NCBI GenBank assembly: GCA_023333565.1
Contig: JAJKFH010002198.1
Span: 1,736,001-1,800,000, forward strand
Origin: Puffinus mauretanicus
Taxonomy: Eukaryota; Chordata; Aves; Procellariiformes; Procellariidae
Direction: 5' to 3'
Length of the DNA: 64,000 nt
Made by a program: the position numbers and the translations under genes. The notes beneath the pieces were generated by a model. The model made no database searches, was not told where the DNA came from, and saw only the letters and a list, made by a program, of their open reading frames with translations. Shown one piece after another: positions 55,927 through 64,000 of this stretch. Every line of letters starts with the position of its first letter. Within the stretch, counting starts at the first letter, position 1.

Positions 55927-58900
55927 CTGTTTATAATAATGAAAAGTAAATCCCAATCCCGCCAATGTTTTATATTTTCTAAATAGACTGATTATGTATT
56001 TATCTTAAAGGATTTCACGACCTTTCTTCTTGTATTACTAAGTGTCAAAATTGGAACATTTCAAATATCACTAAGTTATTACCCTAAGGAGTTATAATAA
56101 TTTGTAGTTAAAGACTAGAGTAAGAAAAAATGTCCCCACTGAAAGGCTGAGAGAGGGGTTACAAGTGTGGTAGTTAGGAATACTCTAAAGAGACACTCCA
56201 AGAGTCAGACTTACAATGTTTTCAAAGTGGAAGGTATATTCAGCATGGCAAAACGTGTCCTGCAATTTAAGGTTTTTAAGGCTAGAATTGTTTCCCTATG
56301 ATATTGTTGGAAAGTGCACCAATAGATCATGCAGCATAAATCTGTCTTCAGCGCCTGAGAACTGCCAAAATTTTGTCTGGTTGTTACTACCATTTGAAGT
56401 ACATGGTGTTCCAAGAAGGCACATAATTTTGGTTGAGGGATTATTTGTTGGTTTAAATGGGGTGAACTAAACCAAAGTGAACAACTGAGCCGGAAACATT
56501 ACAGGCATAAGAATTTTTTCATGGCAAGCTTTTCTGCTGTAAATATAGTTTAAATACTCAGTGTAAACTACCTCATAACCAGACTGCTAGAAATTGGTAG
56601 AGTCTGGCAAAACCTCATCCCCTGAGACAGGATTACAGAGACCAGTCATTGTCAATTGCATGAAGAAGAATTCAATTACATCCGAATGCTGATCTTTAAA
56701 TAAACGTAATGAGGACTTTCTTTTTAAATTTGTGTGATACTCAGAATAGGCACGCATCACAAACTATCAAAAAAAGAAGAAATTTAAAATGTTTTGATAA
56801 TAAAGTGTATAAGAGAACAAGGAATTTGGGTGACTTCCAAACAACTTTAGGTTTTTGGTTCTGTGATGTTCCACTACTAACCAAAGCCTAGTTTTCATGT
56901 ACTCATTTTACAATTATAAGATGCCTTTTTTTTTTTCTTCTTTCTGCTAAGACTCTGTTTTTACCTACCATGTAAACAACATCAAGCAAACCTGAAAATG
57001 GAGTTAAAATGTAGGGAAAATTGCAAGGATACAACAAAAGATCAAGGGTGTGAAACAGAAAGGAAATTGGCTCTTGCACAGAAGTACAGTTGTCAAATCT
57101 AAACATCATGTTTGAAGCTGGAGTTTCTAAAGTAGAACATTCAATTTTTCTCTTCTTCCTTCACTAAAGGAGTTAGGTCTAACAAAGCTTTCTCTGTTCG
57201 TACTGGGAAGACTAAGCAGACATTGTTGCTCCTCTTTGGCATTTCAAAACCAGGACTTGAAATGCCTGCCAATTTTTCTTATTTTTCCTCTGCTTACCAA
57301 ATCCTGCACTAAAAGCAAGCACACCTCCAAGCCCTCATTTTTTTTTTTTTAATTGTAATTTTTAGAAATTAGCTATTTTGGACTCAGAAGAGCAGTTTTC
57401 AAACTTTAGGAAATTATGCTGCAAAATATGAAGGTTATGTCTAACATTTTAAAGGTAAGGAAATGGAGAGGATATATAAAAAAGCCCCTTCCAGTGGCAA
57501 GAAATTGTAGAATCCAGGCTCTGTGTGTGTGTTACTTGTGCTTTCAATTTAGAATTATTCTTAATCTTTTAGTTAACTCTTTATCATAAGTGAGATAATT
57601 TATCAGCATCATATTACATTTGTGTTTGTTTCTACGTCAATATCAACCATTTCCAATTATTTAATAGCACGTGGAAAATGTCTTTTCCTAGGGAAGGGAG
57701 AGGGAAGAAGCCTGTAAATAGACTTAGTTGATCAGTTTCAAATTTTACACTAGGGCTCTCTTCCTTTGTCATGTATTGAAAGAAAAGAGAAAAATCACCT
57801 ACTTGGCTAACTTCAGCCAACACTTGCTTTCTTCAGAAAGAAAAGCTACGGACAAGCTAGACAAAGAATAAAAGAGGCTAGATCTCTAATAGAAACATTT
57901 CATAGCATTTCATCACTTTAAAAAAGTACAAGTAACACCAAGAATGATCTGATTGCAGTAAAGGATTTATCTACAAACATGATGAAAAAAGTTAGTGTGA
58001 GCATTCTACTTTCTAGATGTTTTTATAGATTGATATAGATAGATATTGATAGATAGGGAGAATATACTCAACTGTCTGAGACTGTACAGAAATAGTTTGA
58101 ACACATGAAAACATTTTGTCCACATACAGTTCCTCAGATAAAATAACTTGCATTCGGCTTTTCAAAATAAACCAGAATGACGATGACATAATATAGTGAA
58201 AACTTGAGATGATTTTCTGCAAGTGAGGTGATCATGCATTCAAAACAGTTATTTCTGCTCGTCATTGATGAATAATAGAACAGAATGGAAGAAGTCCACA
58301 TTACTGTCATAAGACATCATCACTGAGCAAGAGGGATGGGGATCTCTAACACTATCAAATGCAATTCAGTAATTGGACAACATAATAGGCTAGTTTTAAA
58401 AATAACAAAAAAAACCCAACCTGAAGTAAATATTATTTGTTCAAGCAATAAAACAGTGCTCTAGTGCTGCTGGTTAAACTTCATTCTCATAGCAAAAGAA
58501 TCAGTTTCTTTTAGGTTAAGTACCTAAGCATTCATGGACCTATTTCCATTAAAATACATTTCCAATAAAAAAAGTCTTTATATAGGATGTTTCTTGTAAT
58601 GAATTAAAATCCTAGAGACAGATTAAATATGCTTCGTACATGCAATACCTTTCTGGAAGTATAGGAAAAAGTTCTTTTTCACAAGAAATACTAGAAAGCA
58701 TTGCTACTGAAACCTGGGTGACTGAAATAGAAAAATAGCATGGGACAAATATATTATTTAAACTTAAAATATTGCAATGTAGAATAATTTTGTGATATTA
58801 TTTTAATTAATGGGCTCTAGTTTTTAAATGTTCTTAATTATGGAGATAGAAGAATTCAGGTAACTGACTAGAAGAACTCCTTTAATGTTGTTTGGCAAAA

Positions 58901-59100
58901 CAAAAGCCATAAAGGTGATATACCTATGCTCCCCACCCATGCTCACAAAATATTTGATTGAACCTGGATTAAATTTGCAGGTCTAATGATCAGTAGCATG
59001 GATTTCACTAGGCATTCCTTATTTTCTCCCTCAAAAGCAAATCACTGATAATTTTCACAAATGCTGCTCAATGCAATGATGTTTGAACCATCCAGTCATT

Positions 59101-59210
59101 AACAAAAAAAAAAAAAGACCCCAAAATCAAAGAAAACCCACAAAATGCAAACCCCACAAAGGAAAAACAAACAAACAAAAAAAAAAACCAAAAAAAAAAA
59201 AAAAGAGAGA
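59101..59210. repeat. A-rich simple repeat
   Basis: A-runs broken by C, CCC and G, ending in a GAGAGA patch. No element body is seen beside it. Confidence 0.85.
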
Positions 59211-59953
59211 GATATCAAGAGCTTTTGGCCACTCCTTGTTCCAACCAAGATTTAAGGAAACCAGAACTTCATGACTTCCAGAACAATTGAATAGTCTTAC
59301 TCACAAGCCTGGTACCTGTGATCAAAGAGCTTTCACAGAAAATAAGCAAGTCTTTTGAGGAAAAAGAATTTGAAGTTCCTCAAATCCATCAAACTGCACC
59401 ACATTTAAAGAAGAATATAACATGAATGGTGACGTGTTAAAAAAAAATTAGACTGTGTTTATGTTGAACAAGTCCAACCCAGACTAAGTCTCCACTGTAG
59501 CAGTATTACATTATCTCCTTCTGAAGTCCAGCATGGCACCCTAAATCTGTTCACCTACTACCTATAAGCTTCACTGGAGAAACAGAAAAATATCTCTGCC
59601 ACTGTTATTCACATGAACTTTTGTAGATTAGCCAACATAACCAGATCTTTTATTGCTATTCCTTAGTAACACCATCAGACCTCCAGAACCAAGTGTTAAC
59701 TTACTTCTGAGTGAGGTGAACAGTAAGATTTTACAAGAATAATCTTAAGCAGGCAGGAACCTTGAATCTCTGTACCTAGATACACTATGGAGCATGTAAG
59801 TATTTTGAAATAAAAATCTACAATCAAAAACACACTTCTGAATATTTGCATTCAGAATATTCAGTACACAAAACTATTGCAAAAATGTCTGAAGTACTGC
59901 TTTTCCAGTCTTTTTACAAAATGATAGACAAAACACTTCTGTTAGAATCTTAC

Positions 59954-60015
59954 CTGTACCCGCTGAACATCTTCTATGCATTGTTTCTCTGTTTCTAGGA
60001 CAGTAGATTTCAACT
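59954..60015 (-). CDS. FMN2: FMN2 exon, coiled-coil segment (62 bp)
   Basis: On the minus strand TTTTCAAATTCAG is followed by 62 bases and donor GTAAGA. Reading AG-TTG as the end of a split codon gives LKSTVLETEKQCIEDVQRVQ, leaving in phase 0 for DDFEEKSEE of the FH1 exon. The peptide continues the heptad pattern of the next exon, and EK-CIEDVQRVQ can be aligned without gaps to the coiled coil before FH1 in the paralogue FMN1 (from memory). Two overlapping acceptors, CAG and CAGAG, would move the start by two bases; phase 1 entry with the first is my choice. The upstream exon is not in the window. Confidence 0.85.
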
Positions 60016-60521
60016 CTGAATTTGAAAAGAAGGTACAGATTTTAAAAGTTTTATATAAAAAAAATTCATTGATCTTTCAAAATATACATTAAAAATTTCA
60101 TTAAAAGAGGGTAGAGTTAAAAAGAAAACAGTGTTAGATGTCCCACTTTCCAAATTATCCATCTAAAATTAAATGAGCAGGTTGTATGCATAAATAAAGC
60201 CAGTCTGATCTCAATTTGCAATGTATTTATTGACTCAACATTAAATGCTATCATCTTAAATGTGTAGCACATAAAACTTTAAAGAAGTCCATTTTGATTG
60301 TCAAAATTTCTGATTCACAGAAAAATAGTTACTTATGGCTCTATTATATACATTCCATAGAAGAAGGAAAAGTTCTCATGCTTGTTCTTCCCATCCATTC
60401 TCATTAAGAAGTATTTCTGTCCTTAAGGTCTACAGATTGTGTCTGTTCACAAAAGGCCAAAAGAACCCATGAGCAGGATGATGACTGTTAGCAGCTATGT
60501 TATCTGATTTATTTATTTCTG

Positions 60522-61405
60522 AGTGCTCCCTCAGTAAGTTTGCAGACGACACCAAGCTGGGCGGGAGTGTTGATCTGCTCGAGGGTAGGAAGGCTCTGCA
60601 GAGGGACCTGGACAGGCTGGATCGATGGGCTGAGGCCAACTGTATGAGGTTCAACAAGGCCAAGTGCCGGGTCCTGCACTTCGGCCACAACAACCCCAGG
60701 CAACGCTACAGGCTTGGGGAAGAGTGGCTGTTGGAAAAGGACCTGGGGGTATCGGTCGACAGTCGGCTGAACATGAGCTGGCAGTGTGCTCAGGTGGCCA
60801 AGAAGACCAATAGCATCCTGGCCTGTTTCAGAAATAGTGTGGCCAGCAGGAGCAGGGAGGTGATCGTGCCCCTGTACTCGGCACTGGTGAGGCCGCACCT
60901 CGAATACTGTGTTCAGTTCTGGGCCCCTCACTACAAGAAAGACATGGAGGTGCTGGAGTGTGTCCAGAGGAGGGCAACGAAGCTGGTGAAGGGCCTGGAG
61001 CACAAGTCTTATGAGAAGCAGCTGAGGGAACTGGGACTCTTTAGTCTGGAGAAGAGGAGGCTCAGGGGAGACCTCATTGTGCTCTACAACTACCTGAAAG
61101 GAGGTTGTAGCGAGGTGGGTGTTGGTCTCTTCTCCCAAGTAACTAGCGATAGGACGAGAGGAAATGGCCTCAAGTTGCACCAAGGGAGGTTTAGGCTGGA
61201 CATTAGGAGAAGTTGCTTTACTGAAAGAGTGGTTAGGCCTTAGAACAGGCTGCCCAGGGAAGTGGTTGAGTCACCATCCCTGGAAGTATTTAAAAGACGT
61301 GTAGATGAGGCGCTTAGGGACATGGTTTAGTGGGCATGGTGGTGTTGGGTTGATGGTTGGACTTGATGATCTTAGAGGTCTTTTCCAACCTTAATGATTC
61401 TATGA
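60522..61405 (+). mobile_element. Young CR1 LINE, 5'-truncated, ORF2 C-terminus nearly intact
   Basis: The plus strand starts inside the reverse-transcriptase domain at [14 protein letters not shown], where FADD is the catalytic (F/Y)xDD motif. It stays open through [69 protein letters not shown] and [17 protein letters not shown] single in-frame TAG at 61241-61243 sits where CR1 normally has Trp (VVRP*NRLPREVVES). Reading then continues to the natural stop at 61328-61330. The element ends with TTTTCCAACC and ATTCTATGA, the CR1 3' terminus. CR1 copies are usually 5'-truncated and lack poly(A) and clear target duplications, as here. It is antisense to FMN2 and much GC-richer than its surroundings. 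Confidence 0.96.
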
Positions 61406-62419
61406 AATACATTTTGAGAAATCTCAATTTCATCCTATTCACTGCCTACAGCATCTCAGCCTTACAAAGGGATGTTTTGGGACTGTACTTATTGTGTAAA
61501 TGTATAGTCACAGCTTCCCAGAACTGGGGACATTGAAGATGAGGATACAAAACTAATTCTTCACCTTTGTACTGAATTCCACACCCTCTCTTTTGGGCAT
61601 AGAACCAGCATTAATCTGACTGTCTGAATTTTTACTCTTTTTTTTTTTTTAATTTTACTCATTTACATTAAAAATGAAACAGCAGTGCTTCATTCTAGTA
61701 GTATCTTCTTCAATTATTTCCTACTTTGCAATAACTAATGAGAATCCTAGTGAATATCCAAGCAGTCCTTCACTTAGTTACTGTTGTTAAATGGAGACTA
61801 TGAATGATTATTTTCTGGTAAAAGCTATTAATGTCTCTCCTGAAGGAAGGAAAGAGTATTAACATTTTTAAACTAAGCAATTGTGAGATATTTGTTTCAC
61901 AAATTATCTGGAAGAGAACTTTTTTGGCTAACCCTATGTCAATTGATTTTCAAAACCAGGAAAACTTCACTAAGATATGGGCATTGGTGATCACCCCAGG
62001 GCCTGTGTACATGATTTTAGATTTCTGTATGGTTGAGAGAAACTTTAAGATTAATTTGATCTTTGCTCACACCAGGTTTTATTCTTTGCTAATGTTCTAG
62101 TTCTAGACAAGACATGCACACACACAACTTAGAAAGTAATGTTTCCTGTTATAAAAATTGGCACAAACTACCTCCCTTACTCAAAAGTTCTTAATAAAAT
62201 AGGACAGGCTGCTCATATATATTTGTCAATATTTAACAATTTAACAGGATTGTCTAGCTCATTTTTACCTCAGACAGGTTTTGTTTTAAAAAGGGTTCTA
62301 AAAATAAGCTGAATTCAGGGTCATACGAGCAGTTAATTTTAAGGTTAGTTTGCCAAAATTCACCAAATAAAATCTATTGGCAGCAAACTAACAGGGTTTT
62401 ATCTTTGTTAAGCAAAGCT

Positions 62420-62490
62420 AAAAAAAAAAAAAACACCAACAAAAACAAACGCCACCACCACCACACAAAAAAAAAAAAAAAAAAAAAAGA
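62420..62490. repeat. A-rich simple repeat with (CCA)n patch
   Basis: A-runs, a GCCACCACCACCAC stretch, then an uninterrupted A-run of more than 20. Confidence 0.85.
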
Positions 62491-64000
62491 GTTAGAGAAA
62501 AGAAAAAAGTGCTATATGATGAATTAAACCTTCCCTTTAATCCAAACCAAACATTTTGTTTTTTCCTCATTTTTCAAAAATCAAAGGAAATAAATGTCTG
62601 GACGAACCTAGTTTTGTTAAAGAGACTAACTTAGATTTCAGGGTGTAAAGCCACACAGAGATTTAGTGTGTTGGGACTGTTTCATTTTGCAGGAGAAGTT
62701 GTATAATCTTTGAGTCTCTGCCCAGGTGGTTAGGACAGTCACATGGGAGACAGGATGACTAGGCTCTAGTGCCTGCATACTTGCCTTTTCCTATATGTTG
62801 TGTCATCAGCAAAGCATTAAAATAATTGAATTTCAAATACCCTGTTTTGTTTAGATTCAGGCAATGTGCTGGGGTGTGAGAGTGACAAAGTCAAATACCA
62901 CAAGAAACAACAGAAACAGATTTTGGGTATTCAGATAGAAAAATTAGTGGCATACACATTGATCTTATTGGTGATACTGACTCATTTTGTACAAAAACTT
63001 TTCTGAATACAGAACTGAAAAATGTTTTTGGCATAAGTAGCTGCTGACTTGAACCCAAATTCGTATTAGGTATTTCCAAGCTTCAGTTTTTTAATAAATA
63101 GCCAACCTAAAAATAACCCCAAATGAACTAAAAAAACCCCAAACAACCTGACCAATAAAGCAAAAAAAACCCTGACCACTCTTATAGCCCTTTTCTCACA
63201 CGCAACAGCACTCCACGTGACACAGAACACACAGCAAAACTATTTAATATATACTACATTAAACAGATTATTAACTACTTTGCTAATTTAGGAACAGATT
63301 ACCTAAGATCTTGCAGTATTTCCTCTTGTCTTACTTAAAACTTGAAGGCCTAGTATTGTCCTCATGCTGACATGTGTATAATAAAAATAAAGACTCTACA
63401 TATAAAAATACCCTGCTACATTCCTCTCTGGATCAATACTTTTTTCTAAAACGGACGGGTTTTTTATAAACCATTGTCTCTAATGTTAATATTGTATCTG
63501 TTTAATCCATATATAATACAAAATAGAGCTACTCTGCACACAGCTATTTAAACCCTTTAAAAAATGCTTGCCCCCTCCACCTTTCAAAGGTGCATATACA
63601 AAAAATAATTTAGTTACAAATCTTGGGGAAGGTGTTTATCCTTCAGGCTTCACATGAAACATCACTCACCTCCAGGTTCTTCCACATGGCAAGCAGGTGA
63701 ACAAACAAAAAGTTAAACTCTTTATCTACCTGAATTTTATCCAGAACAATTATAAGTTTTCCTTTTCCCTCCATGCCCTACACTGCAAATTCACAACAAA
63801 AAACCAAATTTCAATAATATTTTTAAGTGTCAGCACCTCAAGTAAATTTTGAGAACTATTTATGTTCCATTTAGAAATAGTCATGATGCAAAATTTTCCA
63901 TTTTACTTCTAATTCTATTTTCTTAATATTTTTACAGTTTTTGAGAGGGCAGTGGCCGAGGTAAGGAACAGACAAGGACTGTACACATTACATCCATGTA

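Larger units (their letters stand above)
60016..64000 (-). other. FMN2: FMN2 intron (5' part of window, incomplete)
   Basis: Upstream of the coiled-coil exon I find a CR1 copy (60522-61405), an A-rich tract (62420-62490) and otherwise AT-rich intron. A short open segment with a good donor at 63673 was examined and rejected as an exon (see rejected list). Confidence 0.8.

Noticed and set aside
60509..61183. 224-codon minus-strand open frame
   Set aside because: It is the antisense of the CR1 ORF2 fragment, whose plus-strand reading carries the RT motifs.
60497..61243. Treating the 248-codon plus-strand frame as a host gene
   Set aside because: The sequence is a CR1 reverse-transcriptase C-terminus, 5'-truncated and lacking its start; it is a mobile element fragment. 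The first few codons lie outside the element.
63673..63732. Possible upstream FMN2 exon on the minus strand: 20 open codons between CAG and GAG/GTGAGT
   Set aside because: It ends in phase 0, while the preferred acceptor of the next exon (60015) needs phase 1; joining it there gives an immediate stop. It would work only with the alternative CAGAG acceptor. The acceptor tract is weak and the hydrophobic peptide does not look like coiled coil.

Overview
The window reads as a piece of an avian nuclear genome, probably neoavian. It is AT-rich, intron-dominated DNA whose interspersed repeats are mainly CR1 LINEs, from near-intact to very old. It also holds a solo LTR that I recognise, from memory, as resembling the ERVL-type TguLTR5 group of neoavian birds. 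There are no operons, no long intronless genes and no tRNA or rRNA genes that I can see.

The one protein-coding gene I can support is a central part of FMN2 (formin-2) on the minus strand, so transcription runs from high to low coordinates. In transcript order the well-supported exons are 60015-59954 (coiled-coil), 43618-41892 (coiled-coil, a linker matching FMN2, the proline-rich FH1 domain and the first residues of FH2), 40820-40676, 28115-28028 and 5924-5863 (all N-terminal FH2). Reading phases fit across every junction: 0, then 2, 0, 1 and 0. Both ends of the gene lie outside the window. Two extra in-frame exon candidates with good splice sites, 55926-55843 (84 nt) and 46890-46858 (33 nt), lie in the intron before the FH1 exon and may be alternative cassette exons.

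Layout: 1-5862 is intron with a CR1 (192-810) and a complete solo LTR (1631-2187) with a perfect 5-bp target duplication. 5925-28027 is a 22-kb intron with ancient CR1 copies (16.1-16.4 kb and 19.1-20.9 kb) and an isolated, very CpG-dense island at 18.13-18.62 kb. 28116-40675 is a 12.6-kb intron with little recognisable content. 40.7-43.6 kb is the exon-rich core, including a coding minisatellite in FH1. 43619-59953 is a 16.3-kb intron with the two exon candidates, a CR1 tail and simple repeats. 60016-64000 is intron with a young CR1 fragment (60522-61405).

Formin-2 is an actin nucleator and elongator: FH1 recruits profilin-actin and the FH2 dimer rides the barbed end. Family knowledge places it in oocyte spindle positioning (with Spire) and in neuronal growth cones and spines. 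The most interesting signals are the two cassette-exon candidates, the orphan CpG island with a plus-strand splice donor at its edge, and the alternating 11/14-residue FH1 repeat. I found no clearly new multi-gene system.
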